Shown here: positions 25,429-35,516 of the stretch, one piece after another
Numbering within the stretch: the first letter of the stretch is position 1
Layout of the letters: the number at the start of each line of letters is the position of its first letter
From: Hyphomicrobiaceae bacterium
Lineage (GTDB): Bacteria; Pseudomonadota; Alphaproteobacteria; Rhizobiales; Hyphomicrobiaceae
Direction of reading: 5' to 3'
DNA: 53,676 nucleotides
NCBI GenBank assembly: GCA_025359185.1
Contig: JANYHF010000042.1
Location: 1 to 53,676 of the forward strand
Made by a program: the position numbers and the translations under genes
Notes under the pieces: model-generated
What the model was told of the DNA's origin: nothing
Databases searched by the model: none
Seen by the model: the letters and a program-made list of their open reading frames with translations, nothing else

Positions 25429-26924
25429 GTGCACACACAGGTCTTGGCATGAGCGTCTTTTATGGCGCTCATGGTGCCATAAATTGTCTCGTCCAGCCAG
25501 TCGTATTTCTGTTCGGCGGCATCGAGATAAAGACTGGCCTCGACCATTCCCAATGCGGCAATAGCCAGAGTCCGCCGCTCTGACGTGAGATCGGCGGTTG
25601 CTGCACTATCCATGAGGCCACGCAAGCGCTGGAGCTTCGACAGAGCATCCTTGTCGCCCGCGACCAGGGCGGTATCAGAGGGGCGCAGGATAGCCTTGCT
25701 CATCTGGTCGAGTTGCGCGACGGCCATGGTGTTCTTGGCTGTTGGCATCTCGGCGGCATCAGCAACCGAAACCAGCCCGGAACCGTTGCTGGCCTGTTGC
25801 GGTTGCGCCGCCGCCGGGATTGCCGCCGTTTTCATCAGTTCAGCAATCTTAGCTGCTGCTAGTGTCTCGGCGGCAATCCGCATCTGGCGAGATTCAGTTA
25901 TGGTGTTGCGAAGAAGTGGAGTGTGCACCGTGTAGTATTCGACCATATCCGCCACGCCGCTGCACAATGCGGGATGGCGGTCTTGCTCCATGTAAGTTCT
26001 AAGGCTGCTTAGCAAGTTATAGGAGACCTGCCGCAAGGCGGTGCCTCTGTGCTGATAGGCAGCCAGAGCGCCTTTATCATGCAGGATTTGATCCGCAGTG
26101 CTGAGAACCAGACCTTCGTCGTTCGAACTCGCATCCGTTTTGGCGGTTGAGCAGCCTACTGACTTCTTGCCTTTTCGGGGCTTGCACGCTGGTCCGGCGG
26201 TGATCTTTGCTGGCGGAAAATACCAAATGGACGGCAATGCAGAGTCGGTCTCGACGACGGCATCCAGCGTCGACATCATGCGGGGCCGCCGGTCCAACAG
26301 GATGCGCTGCAATTCAGCGTAGTAGTCCCCGGCGCAATCGCTCAGTGGCCAACCGACAATGCTGACGTCCTTGCCACCCTTTTGCGGCAGCAGCGTTACA
26401 CGCACGCGGTCGCGGGCCTTGCCATCGGGACCCCTGGCCCCGGCCTTGAGAACGAATTCGATGGTCGCCGTCGTTGTCCCGGACGTCAAAAGCGGGACGT
26501 CAGCCGCCAGCCCGCCACGCACCTTCGACGTTCGGACACCCCTGCCCGATATGGCCCGAATGTCACCCGCTTCGCTTTCTGCAAGCAGGGTCACCGACCT
26601 GTTCCCGCCCGCATCTGTCACAGATACGGTGATAGCGCCGCTGCTGCCAACCGCAAGCACGGTACCGCTGTCGCTGGTTGCAACCGCAGCGTGAAGGTTC
26701 CCAATTGTCAAGTCGGGTTTGGGCGCTGTATCCGTTGGAAACGGCTCTGATAGCGGCAAGTTGCTTGGTGCCGGGCTGATGGGAACGGGGGCAGCCACGG
26801 CGGGCTGCTTCGTCCGCGACCGAGCGTCCGCCGATGGGGCCAAGACACTCACATCAAGGCTGGCGGTCCCCAGAAGCAGCAGCACCAAGCCTACACGGCT
26901 CAGCACTGTTCTCGTCTTGGTCAT
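25422..26924 (-). CDS. Exported protein of unknown function, 500 residues
   Basis: Residues 8-33 form a signal peptide (VGLVLLLLGTASLDVSVLAPSADA). A Pro/Ala/Ser-rich stretch follows (about 38-70), then a beta-rich segment (70-180, with GSSGAITVSV and ATIEFVLK), and a mainly helical C-terminal half (220-495) ending CVCTQ. Cysteines are few: SDCAGDYY near 200, two around 250, one near 318 and two at the end. I recognise no catalytic motif or domain. It is a single gene, convergent with a small exported protein, and is followed upstream by the orphan solute-binding protein in the same direction. Periplasmic location is inferred from the signal. Confidence 0.75.
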   Translation of the reverse strand: MTKTRTVLSRVGLVLLLLGTASLDVSVLAPSADARSRTKQPAVAAPVPISPAPSNLPLSEPFPTDTAPKPDLTIGNLHAAVATSDSGTVLAVGSSGAITVSVTDAGGNRSVTLLAESEAGDIRAISGRGVRTSKVRGGLAADVPLLTSGTTTATIEFVLKAGARGPDGKARDRVRVTLLPQKGGKDVSIVGWPLSDCAGDYYAELQRILLDRRPRMMSTLDAVVETDSALPSIWYFPPAKITAGPACKPRKGKKSVGCSTAKTDASSNDEGLVLSTADQILHDKGALAAYQHRGTALRQVSYNLLSSLRTYMEQDRHPALCSGVADMVEYYTVHTPLLRNTITESRQMRIAAETLAAAKIAELMKTAAIPAAAQPQQASNGSGLVSVADAAEMPTAKNTMAVAQLDQMSKAILRPSDTALVAGDKDALSKLQRLRGLMDSAATADLTSERRTLAIAALGMVEASLYLDAAEQKYDWLDETIYGTMSAIKDAHAKTCVCTQ

Positions 26925-27029
26925 GGTACGCTCGCTGTCTGTACTCTGTCACAATCGCATTTCATCCACGTTTCCCAATGTTTACACGCAGCCGGTGGCC
27001 GATCAAGCGCTGTGCCGGTTCAACCCTAA

Positions 27030-27044
27030 AGTGCCATCGGCACT
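27030..27044 (-). terminator. Short hairpin after the solute-binding protein gene
   Basis: AGTGCC and GGCACT make a 6-bp stem with a 3-base loop, 16 bases after the stop of the leftward solute-binding protein gene; TTTA follows on that strand. A weak intrinsic terminator at best. Confidence 0.35.
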
Positions 27045-27059
27045 GTAACAGAAATACGA

Positions 27060-28184
27060 TCAGCCCGGCGCCTTGCCAACACCGGCCTTGGACGGAGGAC
27101 TGTCGATCCAGTCCTCCAGCAGCAGGCCCAGATCAGCTTCGTGGGTCCGCCAGAACGAACCGTCGAGCCGCAGCGCCGTGGAGAAATTCTCAGGCGACGT
27201 CGGCAGGAAGGGCTTCAAATCGGTGCCCAAGATCGCGTGGTTACCGACCATACCGACGGCCGAACGCCGCATCGGGCCATAGGGTAGCTGCCGGGCGATT
27301 TCAGCCAATTTGTCGGAACTGCTGGCATAGGTCACAAATTTCAGCGCATCCGGCTTGTTGTGTGCCGATTTTGACACCGCCCACATGTCGATATCGTAAA
27401 TCTGGGCATCCCAGAGCATTCTGATCGGCTTGGTGCCGGTAGAAATTTCCATGAAGGCGCGCCCGCTGTAGCCCAGCGTCATGGCGACAGTGCCCTTTTT
27501 CAACAGTTCAACCGCTTCCTGGGGATCGTTCCACCAGACGATCTGACTACGGATCGAACTGAGCCGGTAGAGCGCGCGTCGCACGCCTTCGGTCGTTGCC
27601 AGTTGCTTGTAGATATCGTCCAGCGCCACGCCATCGGCGATCAGCGCAAGTTCCAGCACATAGCGCGGATTGCGCGGTAAGCCCCGTTTGCCTGGAAAGC
27701 CAATCGGATCAAACACGTCCTTGATGGTCTTGATCTGGTTCAGCTTCTTACCGGTCTTGGCGTCCTTCACGTCGCCCATATAAAGTATAAGCGCGGACCA
27801 TGCGACGCTGCCGACGGCGCACTTGCTGAGACCACCCGGCAGGAAATCGGCCGCAGCGGCTGTGCCATCAGGACTAGCCTTCAGCATGGCGGCGTCGAGT
27901 GTTTCCAGCGAGCCCTTGTCGCAAAGAGCCGAGGCATCGGCTGCCGAAAGATCGGCGACATCCCAATCTGCACTGGTGGTTCCGGCGGCGCCGGCCTGCT
28001 GCGAGGCCTCGATGCTGGTGCCAGTATCTTTGGAGAACGGGTCAAAGATTGCCACTTTTTGCGCCTCGCCATAGGCACCGGCCCACGTCGCAACCTTCAA
28101 GCTCGCCGCGGTCGCGGACTGTGCGGCGGTGACAGCAATGAGCCCAAGGGCGAGGCTAGCAACTGTAAATTTGATTGGCAGCAT
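27060..28184 (-). CDS. Periplasmic solute-binding protein, spermidine/putrescine (PotD) type
   Basis: 374 residues from the ATG at 28184; the frame extends 17 codons upstream. A signal peptide (LPIKFTVASLALGLIAVTAAQSATA) precedes a type II binding-protein fold starting LKVATWAGAYGEAQ. Segments IGFPGKRGLPRNPRYVLELALIADG, WWNDPQEAVELLKKGTVAMTLGYSGRAF and WAVSKSAHNKPDALKFVTYASS are typical of polyamine/opine ABC transporters. No permease or ATPase gene is adjacent, so it is an orphan that may use a transporter coded elsewhere. The ligand is unknown. Confidence 0.85.
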   Translation of the reverse strand: MLPIKFTVASLALGLIAVTAAQSATAASLKVATWAGAYGEAQKVAIFDPFSKDTGTSIEASQQAGAAGTTSADWDVADLSAADASALCDKGSLETLDAAMLKASPDGTAAAADFLPGGLSKCAVGSVAWSALILYMGDVKDAKTGKKLNQIKTIKDVFDPIGFPGKRGLPRNPRYVLELALIADGVALDDIYKQLATTEGVRRALYRLSSIRSQIVWWNDPQEAVELLKKGTVAMTLGYSGRAFMEISTGTKPIRMLWDAQIYDIDMWAVSKSAHNKPDALKFVTYASSSDKLAEIARQLPYGPMRRSAVGMVGNHAILGTDLKPFLPTSPENFSTALRLDGSFWRTHEADLGLLLEDWIDSPPSKAGVGKAPG

Positions 28185-28378
28185 GGCGAGCAATCTCCGA
28201 GGCAAAAGCACGTGTCTCAATCCAGGAACAAGCAATTCAAGGCAGTAAGACGGCGAGGTGGGCCTCTGTAAGTTGGATGCGCTCGCAAGGTTGCCCAGGG
28301 CTCAAACAAGTGTTAGCCCGCAGCGTCACCTGTGACAATGGCGCCAGCATGGCCGTAGGGCCCGCGCGGAGGATTTCC

Positions 28379-30337
28379 ATGCCTGAGCATCCCCTTTGGT
28401 GTCCTGACGAGCAGCGGGCGGGCCGCAGCTTCTTGCGGCTGTTCCAGTTCATTGCCGAGCAGCAGTCTGGTGTGACGCTGCCGGACTACGCTGCGCTGCA
28501 TCGATTATCTACCGAGCGGCCGGGCGATTTCTGGGGCTGGCTGTGGGATTTTTGCGCGGTGCGCGGCGACAAGGGCGAGGCGCCGTATCTTATTGATGCC
28601 ACCAAGATGCCGGGCGCACGGTTTTTCCCTGGTGCCAACTTGAATTATGCCGAGAACATGCTGGTCAAGACAGACCAGTCGTTGGCCATTGTGTTCCGTG
28701 GCGAGGACAAAGTGCGGCGGCGGCTGAGCTGGGCGGACCTCAACACAGAGGCGGCGGCATTCCAGGATGCTTTCCGGGCGGCGGGCTGCGGTGTGGGCGA
28801 CCGGGTGGCCGCGATCATGCCGAACATGCCCGAGGCGGTGGCAGCGCTGATGGGCGCGGCGGCGTCAGGAGTGGTCTGGTCGTCTTGCTCGCCAGACTTT
28901 GGCGTTGAAGGCGTCATCGACCGCTTCGGCCAGATCGAGCCGACGGTGCTGGTCGCTTGCGATGGTTATTACTATGCCGGCAAGACAATACAACTCGGCG
29001 ACCGGCTGAAGGAGATCGTCGCTCGTCTGCCGAGCGTCAAAACGGTGCTGATCGTGGACTATATTGGCCAAGCGGCCGAGGTGGCGGCGGCGGTGCCTAA
29101 GGCGCGGGCCTGGCAAGGCGTTGATCAGCACGCGCCTGACCGCCGTCCGACTTATCTTCGTCTGCCGTTCGATCATCCGCTGTACATTCTCTATTCGTCG
29201 GGAACTACTGGCGTACCCAAATGCATCGTGCATGGGCACGGCGGCATCCTGCTGAAGCATCTCACCGAGCACAAACTGCATTGCGACCTTGGGCCGTCGG
29301 ACAAGCTGTTCTATTTCACCACCTGCGGTTGGATGATGTGGAACTGGTTGGTGTCGGGGCTCTCGCAAGGCGCGCCGCTCATGCTCTATGACGGCTCGCC
29401 GTTTTACCCCGATGCCCGCGCACTGTTCGATTTCGCGGATGAGGACGGCATCACGGTGTTGGGTACGTCTGCGAAATACATCGATGCGCTGAAGAAATCC
29501 GGCCTACGCCCCCGGGATACTCATAAACTCGGCACGGTGCGAATGATCCTTTCTACCGGCTCGCCGCTGGTGCCCGAGAGTTTCGATTTCGTCTATGAAG
29601 GAATCAAAGCGGACGTCCACCTCGCGTCTGTGTCCGGTGGCACGGATATCTGCGGCTGCTTCGTGCTCGGCGTGCCGACGCTTCCCGTATGGCGCGGCGA
29701 AATCCAGGGGCCCGCCATCGGCCTCGCCATGGATGTGTTCGACGACGAAGGCAAGCCGGTCGCGCACGGCAAGGGCGAACTCGTCTGCAAGCAGCCTTTC
29801 CCATCCATGCCGGTGATGTTCTGGAACGATCCTGGCGGCGCCAAGTACAAAAGGGCCTATTTCGAGCGCTTCCCCGGTATCTGGCACCATGGCGATTTCG
29901 CCGAATGGACCGAGCACGGCGGCATCATCATCCATGGCCGCTCGGACGCAACGCTCAATCCCGGCGGCGTGCGCATCGGCACGGCAGAGATCTACCGGCA
30001 AGTGGAGCAGCTGCCGGAAATCCAGGAGAGCATCGTCGTCGGCCAGGACTTTGATAATGACGTGCGTGTGGTGTTATTTGTAGTGTTGAAGCTGGGGTTT
30101 GCGCTGGATGCGGGGCTGCAGGACCGAATCAAGAAGCGCATTCGCGAAGGCACGACGCCGCGCCATGTGCCCGCAAAGATCGTCGCCGTAACGGACATTC
30201 CGCGCACAAAATCCGGCAAAATCACCGAGCTTGCGGTGCGCGACATCGTCCACGGCCGCGAGATCAAGAACCGCGAGGCGCTGGCCAACCCCGAGGCGCT
30301 GGAGCTTTTCAAGGAGCTGAAGCAACTGCAAACATAA
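28379..30337 (+). CDS. Acetoacetate-CoA ligase (acetoacetyl-CoA synthetase)
   Basis: 652 residues from the ATG at 28379, which follows GGAGG; the open frame runs 68 codons further upstream without support. The adenylate-forming enzyme joins acetoacetate and CoA using ATP. Motifs are [19 protein letters not shown] (phosphate loop) near residue 270, [33 protein letters not shown] and the C-terminal lysine motif [15 protein letters not shown]. Length and the N-terminal [10 protein letters not shown] match AACS. It stands alone rightward. A decarboxylase for acetoacetate is encoded at the left of the window. Confidence 0.93.
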   Translation: MPEHPLWCPDEQRAGRSFLRLFQFIAEQQSGVTLPDYAALHRLSTERPGDFWGWLWDFCAVRGDKGEAPYLIDATKMPGARFFPGANLNYAENMLVKTDQSLAIVFRGEDKVRRRLSWADLNTEAAAFQDAFRAAGCGVGDRVAAIMPNMPEAVAALMGAAASGVVWSSCSPDFGVEGVIDRFGQIEPTVLVACDGYYYAGKTIQLGDRLKEIVARLPSVKTVLIVDYIGQAAEVAAAVPKARAWQGVDQHAPDRRPTYLRLPFDHPLYILYSSGTTGVPKCIVHGHGGILLKHLTEHKLHCDLGPSDKLFYFTTCGWMMWNWLVSGLSQGAPLMLYDGSPFYPDARALFDFADEDGITVLGTSAKYIDALKKSGLRPRDTHKLGTVRMILSTGSPLVPESFDFVYEGIKADVHLASVSGGTDICGCFVLGVPTLPVWRGEIQGPAIGLAMDVFDDEGKPVAHGKGELVCKQPFPSMPVMFWNDPGGAKYKRAYFERFPGIWHHGDFAEWTEHGGIIIHGRSDATLNPGGVRIGTAEIYRQVEQLPEIQESIVVGQDFDNDVRVVLFVVLKLGFALDAGLQDRIKKRIREGTTPRHVPAKIVAVTDIPRTKSGKITELAVRDIVHGREIKNREALANPEALELFKELKQLQT

Positions 30338-30348
30338 ATGGCACCCCT

Positions 30349-30515
30349 ATTCGTCATCCTCGAACCCGCGAGGGGCGTTTCAGCCCCGTAGTGGTTCGGG
30401 GACCCCGCACAAGACGTGTCCGTAGGACACAGACTTTTGTGGCTTCGCCACGTCTTGCGCTGGGTCCCCGGCCGTCTCGCGCCTGAAGTGGCGCACTCGG
30501 CCGAGGATGACGAAT
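30349..30515. repeat. 167-bp palindromic element with 14-bp terminal inverted repeats
   Basis: ATTCGTCATCCTCG (30349-30362) and CGAGGATGACGAAT (30502-30515) are perfect inverted copies. Inside, GACCCCGCACAAGACGTG and CACGTCTTGCGCTGGGTC form a second long imperfect palindrome, so the whole can fold into one extended structure. It fills the gap between the acetoacetate-CoA ligase stop and the ribosome-binding site of the next gene. The make-up fits a MITE or repeated palindromic intergenic element; no protein is encoded. A 12-base match to its end recurs at 52238-52249. Confidence 0.7.
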
Positions 30516-30540
30516 TGGCGAATGCACGGGAGCGGAAGTC

Positions 30541-32961
30541 ATGAAATCCCACTACCGCGCGGTTGTCATCGGCGGCGGCATTGTTGGTGCCAGCGTACTG
30601 TATCACCTAGCCAAGCTCGGCTGGCGCGATGTGCTGTTGATCGAGCGCAAAGAACTCACGGCTGGCTCCACCTGGCACGCGGCGGCCGGCTTTCACACGC
30701 TCAACGGCGATCCCAATATCGCGGCGTTACAGAAATATACGGTGGGAACGCTCTATCCGGGGCTGCAGGCCGAGGGGCTCGCCGACATCGGGATGCACCT
30801 CACCGGCGGCATCACAGTGGCGGCCACGGCTGAGCGCTGGGAAAGCGTCAAGGCCACTTGGGCGCTGTTCAAGACCCTGGGCATCGACGCGCATCTGATG
30901 ACGCCCGCCGAGATCGCCAAGGCGGTGCCCATCGCCGATGTGTCGGACCTTTACGGAGGGCTGTTCGAGGAACTGGAGGGCCACATGGACCCTTCTGGTG
31001 TGACGCAGGCGCTGGTAAAAGGCGCACGCGCACGCGGTGCGGATCTGGTTTTGCAAAATCGCGTTGTCGAACTCCATCCGGCTCCAGACGGTTGGCGGGT
31101 TGTCACCGAGCTGGGCACCATCACCGCCGAGCACGTCGTCAACGCCGCTGGCCTCTGGGCACGCCGCGTTGGGCACATGGCAGGCGTCAATCTCCCGGTA
31201 GTGCCGATGTCGCATCACTATCTGATCACAGAGGATATTCCCGAAGTGGCGGCGCTGAAGGAAGAAATCCCCGGCTTCACCGATCTTGAGGGGTTCACGT
31301 ATCTTCAGCAGGAGCGCAACGGCGTGCTGATGGGCGTCTATGAGCGCAACCCCGTGCACTGGAACGTGGACGGTGCACCCTGGGAGTACGGCACAGAGCT
31401 GATCCCCGAGGATATCGACCGCATCATGCCGGAGCTGGAGATCGGCTTCAAGCGGTTTCCGGCACTGCAAAAGGCAGGCATCCGCAAATGGGTGAACGGC
31501 GCTTTCACTTTCACGCCCGATGGCAATCCGCTGGTCGGGCCTGTGCCGGGCTTGCGCAACTATTGGGTGGCCTGTGGGATCATGGCGGGCTTCAGCCAGG
31601 GCGGCGGCGTTGGCCTCGCGCTGGCGCAATGGATGATCGATGGCGAGCCGGACGCTGACGTGTTCGGCATGGATGTGGCGCGTTATGGGGCGTATGCGGC
31701 AGACGATCATTATCTGAAAGCCCGCACAGCGGAGTTTTACGCAAGGCGGTTCGTGCTGACTTATCCCAATGAGCAGCGTCCTGCCGGGCGTCCGCTGAAG
31801 ATATCGCCGGTGTATCAGGCGCAAGCAGACGAGGGCGCATGTTTTGGCGTCAGCTACGGGTTGGAAATGCCGCTCTATTTCGCGGGGCGTGAGAACGGCT
31901 TCAGCGAGAAGGGCACGCTACGCCGCTCGAACGCTTTTGAGTTCGTGCGTCGCGAGGCACTCGCCACTCGCAACGCCATGGGCATGGTCGACATCACCGG
32001 CTACGCGCGTTACGGCGTGCGCGGCCCGAAGGCGCGCGCATTTCTCGACATGCTGCTTGCGGGCAAACTGCCCCAGCCGGGACAGGTCCGCCTCGCGCCC
32101 ATGCTGTCGCCCAAAGGCCGCCTCATGGGCGATTTCACGGTGCTGGCGTGGGCGGAGGATTACTATTGGCTGATGGCGTCCTATTACCTGCAGGAATGGC
32201 ACGCCCGCTGGTTCGCTGAGCACCTGCCGGACGATGGCATCAGCCTGCTCAATCTATGCGATGGCATGGCCGGGTTTGCGATATCTGGCCCGCGTTCGCG
32301 AGACCTGCTGGCGGCGGTGACGGGCGAGGATGTCAGCCCGCAAACCTTTCCGTTCATGACCTGCCGGGTGATGCACATGGGCGCGATCCGCGTGAAAGTC
32401 GCGCGTATCTCGCTGACAGGGGAACTGGGCTACGAGATCAACATGCGCGCGAGCAGCCAACCCGCTGTTCGCGACGCGTTGCTTGCCGCGGGCCGCACGC
32501 TCGGCCTCGTGGAAACCGGCTTCAACGCCCAGGACTCCCTGCGGCTGGAAAAGGGTTTTGGCGTCTGGTCACGCGAACTCACCCGCGCCTACACGCCCGC
32601 CATGTCCAGCCTCGACCGCTTTGTCGCATTCGAAAAGCCAGACTTCATCGGCCGCGATGCCGCCTTGCGCGAGCGCGACGCCGGGCCACCATCACAAAAG
32701 CTGGTGACACTTGTCATCGACAGCCCGGACGCCGATGCGTTGGGTTTTGAACCCATTTGGGATGGAGTCAGGCGCGTCGGCTTCACGACGTCGGGCGCCT
32801 ATGGCTGTACCGTGGAAAAAAGCCTTGCGCTCGCCTATGTCGACACCGCCGTTGCTGTGGTGGGATACCCGCTCAGCGTGCATATCGTCGGGGAGCTTCG
32901 GCCCGCCCGCGTCGTTGGCGGAGCGGTCTACGATCCAGCAGGCAAGCTGATGCGCGGTTAA
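30541..32961 (+). CDS. FAD oxidoreductase/GcvT fusion, dimethylglycine/sarcosine dehydrogenase type
   Basis: 806 residues with GGGAGCGGAAG before the ATG. The N-terminal D-amino-acid-oxidase-type FAD domain (1-370) has VVIGGGIVGASVLYHL and TAGSTWHAAAGFHTL, including the His that holds FAD covalently in dimethylglycine and sarcosine dehydrogenases. A middle FAO_M-like segment (about 370-430) is followed by GcvT folate-binding domains (430-800; ARYGVRGPKARAFLDMLL, GELGYEINM, NAQDSLRLEKGFGVW). The family demethylates N-methyl amino acids and passes the one-carbon unit to tetrahydrofolate. Substrate is not fixed. Its stop overlaps the convergent MFS gene by 4 bases. Confidence 0.88.
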   Translation: MKSHYRAVVIGGGIVGASVLYHLAKLGWRDVLLIERKELTAGSTWHAAAGFHTLNGDPNIAALQKYTVGTLYPGLQAEGLADIGMHLTGGITVAATAERWESVKATWALFKTLGIDAHLMTPAEIAKAVPIADVSDLYGGLFEELEGHMDPSGVTQALVKGARARGADLVLQNRVVELHPAPDGWRVVTELGTITAEHVVNAAGLWARRVGHMAGVNLPVVPMSHHYLITEDIPEVAALKEEIPGFTDLEGFTYLQQERNGVLMGVYERNPVHWNVDGAPWEYGTELIPEDIDRIMPELEIGFKRFPALQKAGIRKWVNGAFTFTPDGNPLVGPVPGLRNYWVACGIMAGFSQGGGVGLALAQWMIDGEPDADVFGMDVARYGAYAADDHYLKARTAEFYARRFVLTYPNEQRPAGRPLKISPVYQAQADEGACFGVSYGLEMPLYFAGRENGFSEKGTLRRSNAFEFVRREALATRNAMGMVDITGYARYGVRGPKARAFLDMLLAGKLPQPGQVRLAPMLSPKGRLMGDFTVLAWAEDYYWLMASYYLQEWHARWFAEHLPDDGISLLNLCDGMAGFAISGPRSRDLLAAVTGEDVSPQTFPFMTCRVMHMGAIRVKVARISLTGELGYEINMRASSQPAVRDALLAAGRTLGLVETGFNAQDSLRLEKGFGVWSRELTRAYTPAMSSLDRFVAFEKPDFIGRDAALRERDAGPPSQKLVTLVIDSPDADALGFEPIWDGVRRVGFTTSGAYGCTVEKSLALAYVDTAVAVVGYPLSVHIVGELRPARVVGGAVYDPAGKLMRG

Positions 32962-34160
32962 ATTTTACTCCATACTGTTTCGCGTCCGCGTGCTGGCAGC
33001 CTCGGGATCAGACATGCAAGTGCGAGCGAGCACAGCGCGCATGTCGTGCCAGTCAGGAACACCAGCTTAGGGCTATACACCCATAATATCCCGAGGCTCG
33101 CCGGTAAGAACACAGCTGCGATGTGGTTGATGGAGAATGCCACGGCGGCCGTGGGCGAAATGTCGGCGGGATCGGCGATCTTGCGGAAATAGGTGGAATT
33201 GGCCATCGACAGGCCGAAGAACAGGTTGTCGATCATGTAGAGAGCGACCGCCACCCAGGCATCGGCGACGAACGCATAAGCCGTGAAGACGAGTGCGAGA
33301 CCCGCATATTCCAGCCACAGCGCCGAACGTTCGCCGAACTTCATCACCAGACCGCCGACGCGCGGCGCGATGGTCATGGTGATCAGCTGGTTGACGAGAT
33401 AAAGCGCGGTGACGCCCGCGACCGAATAGCCAAAGCGTTCGACCATCATAAATCCGGCGAACACCACAAAAATCTGCCGCCGGGCACCTTCGAAAAAGGT
33501 GAGGACGTAGTAGAGCCAATAGCGCCGCCGCAGCAGAAAGCTCCGGTTCTGCACCACGTGTTGCGGAAAATAGGGATAGGTCACCCAAGCCGCCGCCAGC
33601 AGCACCAGCGTGATGATGGCGGCGCTGACATAGGTGCCGGCATACCCCCAGCCCAGCAGTGTAAACGTGAGATAGACCAGCCCGAAGGCGGCAATCGAGC
33701 CAAAGCTCTCGGCCGAGATGATGCGGCCAAGCCCCTGCGCCGCCGTCGTGTGCGGCAGCCATTGCAGCGCCAGAGATTGCTTAACGGGCTCGAAATAGTG
33801 GAACCCCATCGAGAACAGGAAAGTCGTTCCGTAAAGTGCGTATTCGCCCGGGAAGAAGCCGGTGATGGCCGTGCCTGCGGCAAGCACGATGAGTGCCAGG
33901 TAGGCGAGCGTCTGCTCCCGCATGATCATCAGCACGGCAACGACGCCGAATGACAAAAAGCCGGGGATTTCGCGGACCGTCTGGAGCAACCCGATTTCGC
34001 GGCCGCCGAAGTGAGCCGGGCCGTGAGCAAAATTGTTGATCAGCGTGAACCAGGTCTGGAAACAGATCTGATTGGCGACGGCCAGAAGCATGAGCATGAC
34101 CAGGGGAGACCGCCAGCTGCTGGCCGTAGGGGAAGCGGGCGTGGCAGCATCAACAGTCAT
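32958..34160 (-). CDS. MFS transporter
   Basis: 400 residues from the ATG at 34160 (MTVDAATPAS); the frame extends 20 codons upstream. About 12 hydrophobic segments are visible. The stretch FHYFEPVKQSLALQWLP and the repeated charged cytoplasmic loops fit the major facilitator superfamily, but no subfamily signature for a known substrate is clear. It converges on the FAD-GcvT gene with a 4-base overlap and diverges from the next MFS gene (126 bases between starts). Confidence 0.8.
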   Translation of the reverse strand: MTVDAATPASPTASSWRSPLVMLMLLAVANQICFQTWFTLINNFAHGPAHFGGREIGLLQTVREIPGFLSFGVVAVLMIMREQTLAYLALIVLAAGTAITGFFPGEYALYGTTFLFSMGFHYFEPVKQSLALQWLPHTTAAQGLGRIISAESFGSIAAFGLVYLTFTLLGWGYAGTYVSAAIITLVLLAAAWVTYPYFPQHVVQNRSFLLRRRYWLYYVLTFFEGARRQIFVVFAGFMMVERFGYSVAGVTALYLVNQLITMTIAPRVGGLVMKFGERSALWLEYAGLALVFTAYAFVADAWVAVALYMIDNLFFGLSMANSTYFRKIADPADISPTAAVAFSINHIAAVFLPASLGILWVYSPKLVFLTGTTCALCSLALACLIPRLPARGRETVWSKI

Positions 34161-34286
34161 CAGGTCTGCTTCCGGGGCTCGGGAGGGCTGTCTTTGGCGG
34201 CTTCCTGTGCGTGGGCGCAACCGCTATGCAACATGGTCATAGGATCAGCGCCGGGCCGGGGCGAGCGCACAGGACGCGGGGGAGCC

Positions 34287-35504
34287 ATGCAAGACAGTGC
34301 GTTAGAGCCCGCCCGCCCGCAGGCCTCGACCCAGACCGATGGCCTCGTGCCCTGGCGCGCCATCGCCGTGCTGATCGCCGTGCTCAGCGTCTTTGCGCTC
34401 AACGGCGGCTTCATGTTTCCCGCTCTGACGTTCGTCTTGGATGCGCGAGGGTTTTCGGCCACCGTTGTCGGCGCCGTGGGCTCGGCAGGCGCCATCGGCT
34501 ACATCGTCGGAAGCGCGATGGCACCCTTCATTGCAGCGGCATTCGGGCTGCGCCGTACTGCCGTTGTAGCTCTCGTGACGACGGCCTGCATGATCTTCAG
34601 CTTCGCGGTCGTGCCGCCCGTGCTCGCCTGGTATCCGATGCGGTTCGTCCACGGCATAGCGACGACCATACTGTTCGTGTGCGGTGAGTCCGCGCTGATC
34701 GCCATCGCGCCTAGAGACGTGCGCGGCCGCATCTTGGGAGCATACACAGCCATCAATTCCGCGTTTTTTGCGGCCGGTTCCGGCGTTGTTGGCGTGCTTG
34801 GGTTCAACGGCCTTTGGCCGTACCTGCTGGTTGCCGTGGTTATCGGCTTGCTGGCGATCCCGATGGCAAGCCTCGGCAAAATCACCCCCGATTCGCCCGC
34901 AACGCCCTGGCGGCACCTGCTGCGATCAGTAGCCACCATCCCGATGCTGTTGATCGTCATCTGCGCCTGGGGCTGGATCGACGGGGCCACGCTAAATCTC
35001 TGGGGCGTCTACGCTATTAAGAGCGGGGTGTCGCCCCGTTACGCCGCTTGGCTGTTATCGCTGGGGGCAATCGGCAACATCTTCCTGCAATTTCCCATCG
35101 GTTGGCTGGCCGACCATCTCTCGCGCCGCTGGGTTTTGGCCGGACTGGCTGCCGCAGGATGTGCCAGTTCTCTATGCCTGATGGCGCTCGATTTTTCGGG
35201 ACTGCCGATGATGGTTAATCTGCTTCTGTTGGGGTCTGTTGGCTTCGGCACTTTCACGGTCGCCTTGATCACGCTCGGGGACGTTTTGACCGGGACCGCA
35301 CTGGTTGCTGCCAACGCGGCGTTTGGCCTGTGCTGGGGGATTGGTGATTTTGCCGGAGCTGGCGTCACCGGCGCGTTGATGGATGTTGTGGGACCGAATG
35401 CGTTTCCGCTTGCGCTGGCGGTCGGCTTCCTCGTTCAATGCGCAGCTGTCATATTATTACCGCTCCGGTCGGGGGTGGCGGGACCGACGCAACAGGCCGC
35501 ATAG
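34287..35504 (+). CDS. MFS transporter
   Basis: 405 residues from the ATG at 34287, directly after GGGGGAGCC; the frame opens 92 codons earlier inside the divergent gene, which is unlikely to be coding. Twelve hydrophobic segments, the first at VPWRAIAVLIAVLSVFALNG, and an MFS A-like motif GWLADHLSRRWVL in the central loop are seen. It resembles the YcaD-like group of MFS carriers. The DapA-family gene begins 12 bases after its stop, so uptake of that enzyme's substrate is a reasonable inference. Confidence 0.85.
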   Translation: MQDSALEPARPQASTQTDGLVPWRAIAVLIAVLSVFALNGGFMFPALTFVLDARGFSATVVGAVGSAGAIGYIVGSAMAPFIAAAFGLRRTAVVALVTTACMIFSFAVVPPVLAWYPMRFVHGIATTILFVCGESALIAIAPRDVRGRILGAYTAINSAFFAAGSGVVGVLGFNGLWPYLLVAVVIGLLAIPMASLGKITPDSPATPWRHLLRSVATIPMLLIVICAWGWIDGATLNLWGVYAIKSGVSPRYAAWLLSLGAIGNIFLQFPIGWLADHLSRRWVLAGLAAAGCASSLCLMALDFSGLPMMVNLLLLGSVGFGTFTVALITLGDVLTGTALVAANAAFGLCWGIGDFAGAGVTGALMDVVGPNAFPLALAVGFLVQCAAVILLPLRSGVAGPTQQAA

Positions 35505-35516
35505 GGGGATCACATT

